A stretch of 64,000 nucleotides of DNA, taken from assembly GCF_900141935.1 (NCBI RefSeq), contig NZ_FQYX01000014.1, forward strand, positions 34,111-98,110, read 5' to 3'. Shown piece by piece: positions 8,417 through 18,143 of this stretch; position 1 is the stretch's first letter; each line of letters opens with the position of its first letter. The notes below the pieces were generated by a model. It did no database searches, was not told where the DNA came from, and saw nothing but the letters and a program-made list of their open reading frames with translations. Source of the stretch: Arenibacter nanhaiticus (GTDB lineage Bacteria > Bacteroidota > Bacteroidia > Flavobacteriales > Flavobacteriaceae). The position numbers and the translations under genes were made by a program.

Positions 8417-9232
8417 ATGGAGAAGAGCAGTACCAATACCCAAAACAATCCTATATCGCCAAAGGCGCGGCTAACCGTAGTGGGAGCCGGGCCTGGGGAT
8501 GTGGAACTGATAACGATAAAGGCCGTTAAGGCTTTAGAGGCAGCAGATGTTGTCTTGTACGATGCCTTGGTAGATGTTGCCTTGTTGAACTACGCACCTC
8601 GGGCCGAAAAGATATTTGTTGGTAAAAGAAAGGGGTGTTATGCCTACCAACAAACACAAATCAATGAGCTGATCGTTAGTAGAGGCAAATCGCACGGGCA
8701 TGTGGTTCGGTTAAAAGGAGGAGACCCCTTTGTTTTTGGCCGAGGAGCCGAAGAAATGGAATATGCGGCGAGCCATGGTTTAGAAGTTGCCTTAGTCCCT
8801 GGAATATCGTCTTCGGTTGCAGTACCTGCATCACAGAATATTCCGGTAACCAAAAGAGGGGCAGCGGAAAGTTTTTGGGTAATTACCGGTACTACAAAGG
8901 ATCATCAATTATCTTCTGATGTTGCCTTGGCAGCGAAATCCAATGCCACGGTAGTGATTTTAATGGGAATGAGTAAGCTTCCAGAAATAGTAGCCCTGTT
9001 CAATAAGGAGGGAAAAGCCAATACTCCTATAGCCATTATTCAAAATGGAACACGTGAAGACGAAAAATTAGGGATTGGGACTATTGCCAATATTACAGAA
9101 ATAGTTGCGCAACAGCAATTGAGCAATCCGGCGATCATTATTATTGGGGAAGTGGTAAAACACCGCGAAACCGTATTGAATTATACAAACACGATTCAAC
9201 AACATAACATAAACAAAGAATCCTTGGTCTAA
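8417..9232 (+). CDS. cobA: Uroporphyrinogen-III C-methyltransferase
   Basis: SAM-dependent methylase that makes precorrin-2, the first step to siroheme for the sulfite reductase. 271 residues, single-domain SUMT. The conserved segments are VVGAGPGDVELITIKA, DALV, GKRKG, RLKGGDPFVFGRG, VPGISS and PVTKRG. It starts four bases after the sulfite reductase stop, implying co-translation. The rest of siroheme synthesis (precorrin-2 dehydrogenase/ferrochelatase) is not encoded next to it. Confidence 0.94.
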   Translation: MEKSSTNTQNNPISPKARLTVVGAGPGDVELITIKAVKALEAADVVLYDALVDVALLNYAPRAEKIFVGKRKGCYAYQQTQINELIVSRGKSHGHVVRLKGGDPFVFGRGAEEMEYAASHGLEVALVPGISSSVAVPASQNIPVTKRGAAESFWVITGTTKDHQLSSDVALAAKSNATVVILMGMSKLPEIVALFNKEGKANTPIAIIQNGTREDEKLGIGTIANITEIVAQQQLSNPAIIIIGEVVKHRETVLNYTNTIQQHNINKESLV

Positions 9233-9273
9233 ATGGGGTTTTAAAATATTCATAGAGAATAAAATAAAGTAGC

Positions 9274-10338
9274 ATGATAAAGACAGATATACTAATTATT
9301 GGCGCGGGGCCAACCGGATTGTTTACCGTTTTTGAAGCGGGTTTATTAAAATTGAAAACGCATTTAATCGATGCCTTGCCACAACCTGGTGGTCAATGTT
9401 CTGAAATCTATCCAAAAAAACCAATATATGATATTCCGGCCTTTCCCGAAATTCTCGCCGGGGATTTGGTTAAAAATTTAATGCAACAAATTCAGCCTTT
9501 CGAACCTGGTTTTACCTTGGGAGAAAGAGCAGAAACCTTGGAAACCTTAGAAGATGGTTCTTTTATAGTCACCACCAACAAAGGTACAAAGCACCACGCT
9601 CCAGTAGTGGTAATTGCTGGCGGATTGGGATCTTTTGAGCCTAGGAAACCTTTAATTCCGAATATTCAGAGTTTTGAAGATAAGGGAGTGGCATATATTA
9701 TAAAAGATCCGGAAGTATACCGCGACAAAAAAGTAGTAATTTCTGGAGGAGGTGACTCTGCCTTAGATTGGGCGATTTTTCTTTCCGATGTAGCTGCTGA
9801 AGTTTCTTTGGTACATAGAAGAAACGAATTTAGAGGAGCGTTGGATTCTGTTGAAAAGGCCGCTGCACTGGCCAAGGAAGGGAAAATAAAATTGTTTACC
9901 GAAGCCGAAGTAGTAAAGATTTTTGGTGACGAACAATTAGAAGCAGTGATTGTAAAACACAACGATGCTGCCAAGGGAGAAACCTATGTAGAGGCCGATA
10001 ATTTTATTCCTTTGTTTGGACTTTCGCCTAAATTAGGGCCTATTGGCAATTGGGGATTGGAAATAGAAAAAAATGCTATTAAAGTAGATAACTCCTATGA
10101 TTACCAGACCAATATTCCAGGGGTATATGCTATAGGCGATGTAAATACCTATCCAGGGAAACTCAAATTAATACTTTCTGGTTTCCACGAAGCGGCAGTA
10201 ATGTGTCAGAGTGCCTACCAAAAGATTAATCCGGGAAAGCGCTATGTAATGAAATATACTACCGTTGGAGGTGTAGAAGGTTTTGATGGAACTAAAAAAG
10301 AAGCTAAAAAAGAAGTAGTACAAAGTATTTTGGCCTAA
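9274..10338 (+). CDS. Thioredoxin-reductase-like NAD(P)H:ferredoxin oxidoreductase
   Basis: FAD/NAD(P)-binding flavoprotein of 354 residues. It shows the FAD dinucleotide motif IIGAGPTGLF near the N-terminus, QPGGQCSEIYPKKPIYDIPA, the NAD(P)H motif VVISGGGDSALDWA near residue 155, and the C-terminal FAD motif GVYAIGDVNTYPGK. It lacks the CxxC redox pair of thioredoxin reductase and keeps the long C-terminal tail of TrxR-like ferredoxin-NADP reductases. In this operon it most likely reduces the ferredoxin that feeds sulfite reductase. This partner assignment is inferred from context. Confidence 0.88.
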   Translation: MIKTDILIIGAGPTGLFTVFEAGLLKLKTHLIDALPQPGGQCSEIYPKKPIYDIPAFPEILAGDLVKNLMQQIQPFEPGFTLGERAETLETLEDGSFIVTTNKGTKHHAPVVVIAGGLGSFEPRKPLIPNIQSFEDKGVAYIIKDPEVYRDKKVVISGGGDSALDWAIFLSDVAAEVSLVHRRNEFRGALDSVEKAAALAKEGKIKLFTEAEVVKIFGDEQLEAVIVKHNDAAKGETYVEADNFIPLFGLSPKLGPIGNWGLEIEKNAIKVDNSYDYQTNIPGVYAIGDVNTYPGKLKLILSGFHEAAVMCQSAYQKINPGKRYVMKYTTVGGVEGFDGTKKEAKKEVVQSILA

Positions 10339-10344
10339 TTGAGA

Positions 10345-10374
10345 AATACCTAAGGGGAAGTCCCCTTAGGTATT
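10345..10374 (+). terminator. Terminator-like hairpin after the sulfur operon
   Basis: AATACCTAAGGGG and CCCCTTAGGTATT form a perfect 13-bp stem with an AAGT loop directly after the flavoprotein stop. No clean T run follows, so termination efficiency is uncertain. Confidence 0.6.
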
Positions 10375-10518
10375 CCCTTTCATATTACTTACCTTAATTT
10401 TAAAAGTAGCTTAGATGCTACAATGCACTCTTCAAAGCGTTAAAAACCCTTCAATTTGCTTGCTTTTGCCGTTGTTGTTGCGTTACTTTGTAGCTTGTTC
10501 ATTACCAAATTGTAATAC

Positions 10519-10669
10519 GTTATCAAGAAAGGCGGAGGGATTAGACCCAATGAAGCCTTAGCAACCCTTTTTTCCACGCCGATAGCGCTCGGAAGGAATG
10601 AAGAAGGTGCTACTTTCTAATCCTGTCAGGATGCCCAAAAAGGGTCTTCGTGGCACAGGAATAGATAAC
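10519..10669 (+). ncRNA. SAM-I (S-box) riboswitch
   Basis: P1 is closed by GTTATC (10519-10524) and GATAAC (10664-10669). Inside, the S-box core is clear: GGCGGAGGGA, GACCCAATGAAGCC, TTAGCAACC and later AAGGTGCTAC followed by a TCCTG hairpin. The P3-type arm is enlarged compared with the usual. It lies about 190 bases upstream of the split methionine synthase operon. SAM binding should lower expression; no T-tract terminator is seen downstream, so control may act on translation or on another structure. A weak TACTTTG -7-like box lies upstream at 10484-10490. Confidence 0.9.
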
Positions 10670-10855
10670 AAAAGAAACCAGGGGCAACCACTTTTCCTTT
10701 ACTTGATATTTATTAATTTTTAAACTACCGTTTCTCTTGGCGTGCCCTTTAGTATTCGGTGACCAGTTTTTGGGCATAGTAGTCACTTTACCAAGTAGCC
10801 ACTAGGGGCCACAAGTTTTTAGGGAGAAATGTTCCAAACTTATAAGAAAAGGAAA
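10670..10855 (+). other. Structured leader between riboswitch and metH
   Basis: No gene. Several complementary segments suggest folding: CTTGG (10736) with CCAAG (10791), TGCCC (10743) with GGGCA (10772), and GGTGAC (10759) with GTCAC (10782). These may form the riboswitch expression platform. No T-rich terminator is present. Confidence 0.4.
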
Positions 10856-11869
10856 ATGAAAAATATACAGGAGATCCTAAAGGAGAGAATTTTAATCTTG
10901 GATGGTGCCATGGGGACCATGTTACAGCGCTATAAATTTACCGAAGAAGATTTTCGGGGTGAAAGGTTTAAAGATTGGGCTCACCCTTTGCAGGGGAATA
11001 ACGATTTGTTGTCCCTTACCCAACCCGAAGCCATTGCCGATATACACCGACAATATTTTGAAGCGGGAGCCGATATTGTGGAAACCAATACCTTTTCGTC
11101 AACCACTATTGCTATGGCCGATTACCATATGGAGGAATTGGTATATGAGTTAAATTATGAATCGGCGCGTATTGCGAAGAAGGTCGCAGACGAATTTACG
11201 GCCAAGGAGCCTCATAAACCCCGTTTTGTAGCAGGTAGTATAGGACCTACGAACAAAACCGCTAGTATGTCTCCCGATGTAAACGATCCGGGATACCGCG
11301 CTATTTCTTTCGATGAGTTGCGCGAGGCCTATAAGCAACAAATAGAAGCATTATTGGATGGGGGGTCTGATATTTTATTGGTAGAGACCGTCTTTGATAC
11401 CCTAAATGCCAAGGCAGCATTATTTGCCATAGAAGAAGTAAAGGAAGAAAGAAAAATTGATGTTCCAATTATGGTGAGCGGAACGATTACTGATGCCTCG
11501 GGAAGAACGCTGTCTGGACAGACGGCCGAAGCTTTTTTAATATCTATTAGTCACATTCCTATTTTATCTGTCGGTTTAAATTGTGCTTTGGGCGCGAGTC
11601 AGTTAGTGCCGCATTTAGAGGTGCTCTCTGCCAAATCGGATTATGCGATTTCTGCCCATCCCAACGCAGGATTGCCAAATGCTTTTGGAGAGTACGATGA
11701 GACGCCAGAACAAATGGCGGCCCAAATAAAGGAATATGCCGAAAAACAACTGGTGAATATCGTAGGGGGATGTTGTGGGACTACTCCCGAGCATATTGCT
11801 GCTATGTTGGCCATCGTAAAGGATCACAAGCCTAGAGGTGTCAATATTTTGGAAAAAGTTGTTCTATGA
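10856..11869 (+). CDS. metH: Methionine synthase, homocysteine-binding half (split MetH)
   Basis: Homocysteine S-methyltransferase domain as a separate protein, 337 residues from ATG 10856 (an ATG at 10829 adds nine). It begins with the family sequence [15 protein letters not shown] and ends with the zinc-cysteine motif [11 protein letters not shown]; the first zinc cysteine is in VGLNCALGA. This corresponds to the first of the four MetH modules. The other modules are encoded by 12842-15556, so both polypeptides must work together. The stop overlaps the next start (ATGA). Confidence 0.93.
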   Translation: MKNIQEILKERILILDGAMGTMLQRYKFTEEDFRGERFKDWAHPLQGNNDLLSLTQPEAIADIHRQYFEAGADIVETNTFSSTTIAMADYHMEELVYELNYESARIAKKVADEFTAKEPHKPRFVAGSIGPTNKTASMSPDVNDPGYRAISFDELREAYKQQIEALLDGGSDILLVETVFDTLNAKAALFAIEEVKEERKIDVPIMVSGTITDASGRTLSGQTAEAFLISISHIPILSVGLNCALGASQLVPHLEVLSAKSDYAISAHPNAGLPNAFGEYDETPEQMAAQIKEYAEKQLVNIVGGCCGTTPEHIAAMLAIVKDHKPRGVNILEKVVL

Positions 11870-12807
11870 TACCTTCCAGAAAATTTTTGGAGGAAGCAGG
11901 CAAAAGGGTAGCTCCTTTTGTACATAAAACCCTTGTCTTAACATCCTATTTTTTAAATGAGAAGTCTGGAGCCCAATTATTTTTTAAATGCGAAAATTTT
12001 CAAAAAATGGGCGCTTTTAAAATGCGTGGTGCCATTAATGCCATTCAACAATTAAGTGATGCACAAAAAAAGGCAGGCGTAGTAACGCATTCTTCGGGCA
12101 ATTTTGGGCAGGCTTTAGCCTTAGCCGCAAAAAGTTTGGCAGTACCGGCCTATATTGTAATGCCGCAAAGTGCTCCTTCTGTTAAAGTGGAAGCGGTACG
12201 CGGGTATGGTGGATTGGTCACGATTACAGCATCGAACTTGGAAGCAAGGGAAAAAGCGGCCGATAAAATCGTCCAGGAAAAGGGCGCTGTCTTATTACAC
12301 CCCTCCAATGATATGGAAGTGATTTTAGGACAAGGAACAGCCGCAATGGAACTGCTTGAAGAAATCGAGGATTTGGACTATATCCTAACCCCTGTCGGCG
12401 GCGGTGGACTCCTTGCGGGGACTGCTCTGGCCGCTCATTATTTTGGGAAAAACACTAGAGTAATCGGCGGGGAGCCCTTGGCCATGGATGATGCCTATAG
12501 GGCATTGAAAAGTGGAAAAATAGAAGCCAATGAATTTGGAGATACTATAGCGGACGGACTTAAAACGAATTTAGGAGATATAAATTTTCCGATTATTAAA
12601 ACATTGGTGACCGATATCATACGAGTAGAAGAAGATGAAATTATAGCTGCGATGAGATTGATCTGGGAAAGAATGAAAATAATTATAGAACCTTCCAGTG
12701 CAGTGGCATTTGGCGCTCTATTAAAGGAAAAAGAACGGTTTAAAAATAATAAAGTAGGCATAATACTCTCGGGAGGCAACGTAGACCTATCTAATTTGCC
12801 CTTTTAA
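11866..12807 (+). CDS. Threonine dehydratase/serine racemase-like PLP enzyme
   Basis: Fold-type II PLP enzyme of 313 residues, close in length to serine racemase and catabolic threonine dehydratase. The PLP lysine lies in [12 protein letters not shown], the phosphate loop is GGGGL, and SSGNFGQAL is the substrate loop. There is no C-terminal regulatory ACT-like domain as in biosynthetic IlvA. It overlaps the first metH half by four bases and is followed by the second half after 34 bases, so it belongs to the riboswitch-controlled operon. Substrate is unknown; serine, threonine or a related amino acid is likely. Confidence 0.88.
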   Translation: MIPSRKFLEEAGKRVAPFVHKTLVLTSYFLNEKSGAQLFFKCENFQKMGAFKMRGAINAIQQLSDAQKKAGVVTHSSGNFGQALALAAKSLAVPAYIVMPQSAPSVKVEAVRGYGGLVTITASNLEAREKAADKIVQEKGAVLLHPSNDMEVILGQGTAAMELLEEIEDLDYILTPVGGGGLLAGTALAAHYFGKNTRVIGGEPLAMDDAYRALKSGKIEANEFGDTIADGLKTNLGDINFPIIKTLVTDIIRVEEDEIIAAMRLIWERMKIIIEPSSAVAFGALLKEKERFKNNKVGIILSGGNVDLSNLPF

Positions 12808-12841
12808 AAGAAGTATTACCAAAATCTTTACAGCATAAAAA

Positions 12842-15556
12842 ATGAGTACAGAAAACAATAACCGGCAAGCGGATACAAATAGATATTTAAAGCTTTCAGG
12901 ATTGGAGCCCTTGGTAGTTACCCCAGAAAGTAATTTTGTAAATGTAGGAGAAAGGACTAATGTGGCAGGTTCCAAAAAATTCCTGAGGCTGATTAAGGAA
13001 GAGAAATATGAGGAGGCCTTGGACATTGCCAGAGACCAAGTAGAAGGTGGTGCGCAGGTACTTGACGTGAATATGGATGATGGGCTTTTAGATGGAGTTG
13101 AAGCCATGGTAAAGTTCTTAAACCTGATTGTAGCGGAACCAGATATAGCCAGGGTACCCATTATGATCGATAGTTCTAAATGGGAAATTATTGAGGCGGG
13201 ACTCCAGGTAGTACAAGGGAAATGTGTGGTGAACTCTATTAGCCTTAAAGAAGGCAAAGAGCAATTTGTACAGCATGCCAAAATGATCAGGCGCTATGGT
13301 GCTGCCGTGATCGTAATGGCTTTTGATGAGGTAGGACAAGCCGATGATTTTGATAGACGTTGTGAAATTTCGAAACGTTCTTATGACATTTTGGTCAATG
13401 AAGTGGGGTTTCCTGCTGAAGACATCATTTTTGATTTAAATATATTTCCTGTGGCAACAGGAATGGATGAACACAAGTTGAATGCCATCGATTTTATTAA
13501 GGCTACGGCATGGGTAAAGGAAAACTTGCCTTATTGTAGCGTTAGTGGTGGGGTTAGTAATGTGTCCTTTAGTTTTAGGGGGAACAACCCGGTAAGGGAA
13601 GCCATGCATTCTGTTTTCCTTTATCACGCTATTAAGGCAGGAATGAATATGGGGATTGTGAACCCTAATATGTTGGAAATTTATGACGACATTCCCAAGG
13701 ATCTTTTAGAGCATGTAGAAGATGTTATTCTTAACCGTAGGGACGATGCTACGGAACGTTTGTTAGAATTTGCAGAGAATGTCGTTGGAAAGGCAAGGGA
13801 AAACAAAGTCGATCTTTCTTGGCGCGAAGACCCCTTACAAGACAGAATAACCAGAGCCTTGGTAAAAGGTATAGACCAATATATAACAGAAGATGTTGAA
13901 GAGGCAAGGCAGAAGGCATCTAAAACCATAGAGGTTATTGAGGGGCATTTAATGATAGGGATGAACGTGGTTGGCGACTTGTTCCAAAGCGGTAAAATGT
14001 TTTTGCCCCAAGTTGTAAAATCGGCTAGGGTAATGAAAAAGGCAGTGGCGTATTTGCTCCCTTTTATAGAAGAGGAGAAATTGTTAAACCCAAATCATCA
14101 GGAAGGGAATTCTCATAACGGTAAAATTCTAATGGCTACCGTAAAAGGCGATGTACACGATATTGGAAAAAATATCGTGAGTGTGGTACTTGCCTGTAAC
14201 AATTACGAAATAGTAGATTTAGGGGTCATGGTACCCCCGGAAAAAATAATTCAAGCTGCCAAGGATGAAAATGTCGATGTTATTGGCCTAAGTGGTCTTA
14301 TAACCCCATCTTTGGATGAAATGGTATTTTTGGCCAAGGAAATGGAACGCCAAAACTTTAAAGTCCCCCTACTTATTGGCGGGGCAACCACCAGTAAAGC
14401 CCATACGGCCGTGAAGATAGATCCTCAATACCAAAGTGCCGTGGTACACGTAAACGATGCCTCGCGTGCCGTTACCGTAGTAGGGGATTTGTTGCAGAAA
14501 GAAACTTCTCTAAAATATAAGGAGAGCATTAAGTTAGACTATGAAGATTTTAGGAATAAATTCTTAAATAGAGGCAAGCATAAAGAGTATTTGAATATCG
14601 CACAGGCGAGGGAAAATAAATATCAGGTAGATTGGAGCAAGGCCGAAATTATAAAGCCTAAAGAATTGGGGATTCAGATTATTGAAGAATTTGATTTTAA
14701 TAAATTGTTGCCCTTCATTGATTGGTCTCCATTTTTTAGAAGTTGGGAATTACACGGTAAGTATCCAGATATCTTAGAAGATGAGGTGGTGGGTACGCAA
14801 GCGACCGAGCTTTTTGCCGATGCCCAACAGATGTTGAAAATGATATTGGATAAAAATTTGTTTAAGGCCAAGGCTGTTTTTGGACTGTTTCCGGCCAATA
14901 CAGTAAATGATGACGATATTGAGCTGTTGCATGAAGGGAAACCGTATATATTTAGGACACTACGCCAACAAACAAAGAAGTATGCAGGGAAACCTAATTT
15001 TGCCCTTTCCGATTTTATCGCACCGAAGGATAGTGGTCTTCAGGATTATATAGGTTGTTTTTGTGTTTCTACAGGATTTGGTGCCGACGAACTTGCCGAT
15101 ACCTACCAAAAGAATTTGGACGACTACAACAGCATTATGGTGAAGGCCTTGGCCGATAGGTTTGCCGAGGCTTTTGCCGAATACCTGCACAGGGAAGTCC
15201 GAAAGGAACATTGGGGCTATGTTCCGGAGGAGGGATTGAGCAACGAAGAATTGATCAAAGAATCCTATATAGGTATACGGCCTGCGCCAGGGTACCCGGC
15301 ATGCCCTGACCATTTGGAAAAGTTGACTATTTGGGAAGTGTTGCAAGTAAAAGAAACAATAGGGGTGTCGCTTACCGATAGTTTGGCCATGTGGCCTGCT
15401 GCTAGTGTCAGCGGTTATTATTTTGGTAGTAAGGAGGCTAGGTATTTTGGTGTTGGTAAAATTAAAGAAGACCAAGTCGAAGATTTTGCCAAACGTAAGA
15501 ACATGCCGTTGGAGGAGGCTACAAAATGGTTGGCTCCGAATATAGCGGATGACTAA
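12842..15556 (+). CDS. metH: Methionine synthase, folate/cobalamin/reactivation half (split MetH)
   Basis: 904 residues covering the remaining MetH modules. The pterin-binding domain starts with [17 protein letters not shown] and contains [16 protein letters not shown] and [12 protein letters not shown]. The cap and cobalamin domains follow; the B12-binding signature [11 protein letters not shown] supplies the lower axial histidine. The C-terminal activation domain carries [14 protein letters not shown], which binds SAM. The protein transfers the methyl group of methyl-tetrahydrofolate to homocysteine held by the product of 10856-11869. Start ATG is directly upstream of the conserved region. 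Confidence 0.95.
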   Translation: MSTENNNRQADTNRYLKLSGLEPLVVTPESNFVNVGERTNVAGSKKFLRLIKEEKYEEALDIARDQVEGGAQVLDVNMDDGLLDGVEAMVKFLNLIVAEPDIARVPIMIDSSKWEIIEAGLQVVQGKCVVNSISLKEGKEQFVQHAKMIRRYGAAVIVMAFDEVGQADDFDRRCEISKRSYDILVNEVGFPAEDIIFDLNIFPVATGMDEHKLNAIDFIKATAWVKENLPYCSVSGGVSNVSFSFRGNNPVREAMHSVFLYHAIKAGMNMGIVNPNMLEIYDDIPKDLLEHVEDVILNRRDDATERLLEFAENVVGKARENKVDLSWREDPLQDRITRALVKGIDQYITEDVEEARQKASKTIEVIEGHLMIGMNVVGDLFQSGKMFLPQVVKSARVMKKAVAYLLPFIEEEKLLNPNHQEGNSHNGKILMATVKGDVHDIGKNIVSVVLACNNYEIVDLGVMVPPEKIIQAAKDENVDVIGLSGLITPSLDEMVFLAKEMERQNFKVPLLIGGATTSKAHTAVKIDPQYQSAVVHVNDASRAVTVVGDLLQKETSLKYKESIKLDYEDFRNKFLNRGKHKEYLNIAQARENKYQVDWSKAEIIKPKELGIQIIEEFDFNKLLPFIDWSPFFRSWELHGKYPDILEDEVVGTQATELFADAQQMLKMILDKNLFKAKAVFGLFPANTVNDDDIELLHEGKPYIFRTLRQQTKKYAGKPNFALSDFIAPKDSGLQDYIGCFCVSTGFGADELADTYQKNLDDYNSIMVKALADRFAEAFAEYLHREVRKEHWGYVPEEGLSNEELIKESYIGIRPAPGYPACPDHLEKLTIWEVLQVKETIGVSLTDSLAMWPAASVSGYYFGSKEARYFGVGKIKEDQVEDFAKRKNMPLEEATKWLAPNIADD

Positions 15557-15582
15557 AGAGGTGTTGATGGTGATGGAGGCTC

Positions 15583-15593
15583 GCGTTAGGGAT
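15583..15593 (-). repeat. Short copy of a repeat word shared with 39474-39484
   Basis: GCGTTAGGGAT here is the exact reverse complement of 39474-39484. The longer GC-rich element at 39420-39490 contains it. It may be the eroded end of a dispersed intergenic element. Confidence 0.3.
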
Positions 15594-15612
15594 TGAGGTT
15601 TTGTTGAAGCTC

Positions 15613-15655
15613 TTTACATGTTGTCCTTGCGAAAACAGCAAGGACAACATGTAAA
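15613..15655. repeat. Perfect 18-bp hairpin between metH and metF
   Basis: Bases 15613-15630 and 15638-15655 are perfect inverted copies around the seven-base loop GAAAACA. No T run follows, so it does not look like a plain intrinsic terminator. It could set the relative level of metF or protect the upstream mRNA end. Confidence 0.75.
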
Positions 15656-15753
15656 AGCGACTACCGAAAGCCCGCCCGAACGCCCTAAAAAAATAGAGTT
15701 TAAAAGAAATTATTAAATAGAAACCCCAGCGGTTTCGGGTTAGTTTAGTAGAA

Positions 15754-16707
15754 ATGAAAATTACGGATCACATTAAAAATGCACAGGGGAAGACCTTGTT
15801 TTCGTTTGAAATTGTACCCCCGGTAAAGGGAAAGGGGATTCAGGAACTTTATAATAATATAGATCCTTTGATGGAGTTTAAGCCGCCTTTTATCGATGTT
15901 ACAACTTCTAGGGAAGAGTATATTTACATCGAAAGGGATGGGTTATTGGACAAAAAACTGACCCGTATGCGTCCGGGAACTGTGGGGATTTGTGCTTCTA
16001 TTCAGCATAAATACAAGGTAGACACGGTGCCACATTTGTTATGTGGCGGTTTTACCAAGGAGGAAACCGAGTATGTGCTGGTAGATTGCCATTACTTGGG
16101 TATTGACAATATTATGGCTTTGAGGGGCGATGCCAGAAAGGAAGAGAAATATTTTAACCCTACCCAAGGCGGGCATTCTTATGCCAAGGATTTGGTGAAA
16201 CAGATTAAAAATTTAAACGACGGGAATTATTTGCACGATACGGTGGACGCTGCCTATAGTGTCGATTTTTGTATTGGGGTGGCCGGGTACCCTGAGAAGC
16301 ATTTAGAAGCACCATCCTTGCAAACCGATCTTAAAAGGTTAAAGGAAAAGGTTGATGCCGGAGCCGATTATGTGGTTACCCAAATGTTTTTTGACAACCA
16401 ACGTTTCTTTGAATTCGTAGCTGCGGCGAGGGATATGGGAATTGATATTCCGATTATTCCAGGGATAAAACCTATTGCCGTGCAAAGGCATATGCAATTG
16501 TTGCCTCAGGTTTTTAGGATAGATTTGCCCGAAGATTTGATACAGGCAGTGGATGCTTGTAAGAATAATGCCGCGGTAAGACAGGTAGGGATAGAATGGG
16601 CCATTCAGCAGTCCAAAGAATTAAAGGCAGCCGGGGTTCCTGTTTTGCATTACTATTCCATGGGGAAATCTGATAACATACAGGCCATTGCGAAAGCGCT
16701 TTTTTAA
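15754..16707 (+). CDS. metF: Methylenetetrahydrofolate reductase [NAD(P)H]
   Basis: Flavoprotein that reduces 5,10-methylene-THF to 5-methyl-THF, the methyl donor for the methionine synthase encoded upstream. 317 residues, the bacterial single-domain size. Family marks are FSFEIVPPVKG near the N-terminus, DVTTSR, IMALRGDARK, GVAGYPEKH, DAGADYVVTQMFFD and PIIPGIKPI. A strong terminator follows, so the methionine operon ends here. Confidence 0.95.
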   Translation: MKITDHIKNAQGKTLFSFEIVPPVKGKGIQELYNNIDPLMEFKPPFIDVTTSREEYIYIERDGLLDKKLTRMRPGTVGICASIQHKYKVDTVPHLLCGGFTKEETEYVLVDCHYLGIDNIMALRGDARKEEKYFNPTQGGHSYAKDLVKQIKNLNDGNYLHDTVDAAYSVDFCIGVAGYPEKHLEAPSLQTDLKRLKEKVDAGADYVVTQMFFDNQRFFEFVAAARDMGIDIPIIPGIKPIAVQRHMQLLPQVFRIDLPEDLIQAVDACKNNAAVRQVGIEWAIQQSKELKAAGVPVLHYYSMGKSDNIQAIAKALF

Positions 16708-16728
16708 GGCCTAATAGTAAAAAGATTG

Positions 16729-16758
16729 CCCCGTTACCTTTGGTATCGGGGTTTTTTT
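16729..16758 (+). terminator. Intrinsic terminator of metF
   Basis: CCCCG-T-TACC-TTT-GGTA-T-CGGGG stem-loop followed by seven T. Clear rho-independent terminator. Confidence 0.9.
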
Positions 16759-16905
16759 ATGGCTTTTTATGATTTGTATAGGCACATTTTTTTTGCAAAA
16801 AGACTTAATGATGAGACTGAGGGAAAATATAGATAGTAATTTGCTTCCCTGTATTTTGGTAGGAGCCGCCGTATGAAATTCTAAAGTTCCCTTTTTAATT
16901 TTTCC

Positions 16906-16913
16906 TACATTTG
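16906..16913 (+). promoter_or_regulatory. -7 promoter box before the PagL-like gene
   Basis: TACATTTG matches TAnnTTTG exactly and ends six bases before the ATG at 16920. The predicted mRNA would have little or no 5' leader. It also covers the TTG at 16911, which is therefore not the start codon. No clear -33 box was found. Confidence 0.5.
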
Positions 16914-16919
16914 TTTTCT

Positions 16920-18020
16920 ATGAACTTAAGGTTACTGATCGTTTACTGTTTCTGGGCGGGGTGTTGCTTTTCCCAGGGCCAAGAAGAATCTCAAAAGCAG
17001 GTGTTGGATATGAGCCATTTCTACGGCTCTATTTTATTGCACAATCCTGATATTTCGCATCTGATTACCGACCATCCGGGAGGAGTGATTTTAAGTTATA
17101 ACAAAAAAACATATGGGGATAAGCTATGGCAGCAGCGTTTTAATTACCCCGATACCGGATATTCCTTGGTATACCAAAATATGAACAACAATACCTTGGG
17201 GAAAAATATTGGGCTGTATGTACATTACAATTTTTATTTTCTAAGGCGAAACCTTCAGTTTAGGCTAGGACAGGGCATAGCGTATAATACCAATCCCTTT
17301 GATAAGAATGAAAATTTCAGAAACAATGCCTATGGCTCTCATTTGTTGAGTTCGACCTATCTGATGTTGAATTATCAGCGGGAAAATATTTTTAATGGAT
17401 GGGGCGTTAAGGCCGGGTTATCGGTCATACACTACTCTAATGCGAACGTAAGGGCCCCCAATACCTCTACCAATACTTTGGGGGCGAACATAGGGCTGAC
17501 CTATGATTTGGACGGGGGGGGGACAATTAGGTATAAAAGACATGCAGATACCCTGAAAACCAAGGGAGCTTTACGTTATAATTTGGCCTTTAGAAGTGGA
17601 ATTAATGAGAGCGATGTAGTAGACTCTGGGCAATATGCCTTTTATATTTTTTCGGCCTATGCCGATAAACAGGTGGGACGTATAAGTGCGTTGCAATTGG
17701 GGGCTGATCTATTTTTCTCTAATTTTTTGAAGGAACTTATACGCTATCAGGCGGTTTCTTTTCCCGATTATGGGGTTCGGGCCGATACCGATTATAGACG
17801 GGTGGGCGTATTTGTTGGCCATGAGTTGTTCATTAATAAGATGTCGGTAATTTCCCAATTGGGGTATTATGTTTATTATCCTTTTGATTTTGAAGGAAGG
17901 GTGTATAATAGAATGGGGATAAAGCGTTATTTTAACGATAAAATTTATGGGGCGGTTAGTCTTAAATCGCACGGAGCAAAGGCTGAGGCAGTAGAATTTG
18001 GAGTGGGGATACGATTGTAA
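16920..18020 (+). CDS. PagL-like acyloxyacyl hydrolase (lipid A deacylase)
   Basis: Probable outer-membrane beta-barrel enzyme that trims an acyl chain from lipid A. 366 residues with a signal peptide (hydrophobic LLIVYCFWAGCC, cleavage near FSQG). The PagL catalytic signature H-x-S-N appears as VIHYSNANVRAPN, followed by NTLGANIGLTYDL. The C-terminal part alternates polar and aromatic residues, as barrel strands do. It is larger than classical PagL, which is usual for Bacteroidota members. Substrate specificity is not proven. Confidence 0.8.
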   Translation: MNLRLLIVYCFWAGCCFSQGQEESQKQVLDMSHFYGSILLHNPDISHLITDHPGGVILSYNKKTYGDKLWQQRFNYPDTGYSLVYQNMNNNTLGKNIGLYVHYNFYFLRRNLQFRLGQGIAYNTNPFDKNENFRNNAYGSHLLSSTYLMLNYQRENIFNGWGVKAGLSVIHYSNANVRAPNTSTNTLGANIGLTYDLDGGGTIRYKRHADTLKTKGALRYNLAFRSGINESDVVDSGQYAFYIFSAYADKQVGRISALQLGADLFFSNFLKELIRYQAVSFPDYGVRADTDYRRVGVFVGHELFINKMSVISQLGYYVYYPFDFEGRVYNRMGIKRYFNDKIYGAVSLKSHGAKAEAVEFGVGIRL

Positions 18021-18103
18021 AACCATAAAAATTAGTTATTTTAAAAGAAGGCCAAAACAGCGGTAAACAAGAAGAACTGTTCTCTTTTTAAGAAGAAAAC
18101 ACA

Positions 18104-18120
18104 TTATGGGATTCCCATAA
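18104..18120. promoter_or_regulatory. 17-bp palindrome upstream of the head-GIN lipoprotein
   Basis: TTATGGGATTCCCATAA is a perfect palindrome around one central base, 23 bases before the start codon at 18144. Its position and symmetry suit a dimeric regulator site. Confidence 0.4.
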
Positions 18121-18143
18121 TATAAAATTACAACATACGTCAC

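Noticed and set aside
10736..10815. Possible cobalamin riboswitch before B12-dependent metH
   Set aside because: The CCACT and GGGGCC words are loosely like a B12 box but the conserved core order and P-stems are missing; the SAM-I aptamer just upstream explains control.
12787..13281. Minus-strand ORF of 164 codons over the start of the second metH half
   Set aside because: Serine/threonine-rich antisense frame typical of a shadow of an AT-rich gene.
14960..15475. Minus-strand ORF of 171 codons inside metH
   Set aside because: Antisense to conserved MetH activation domain; no family features.
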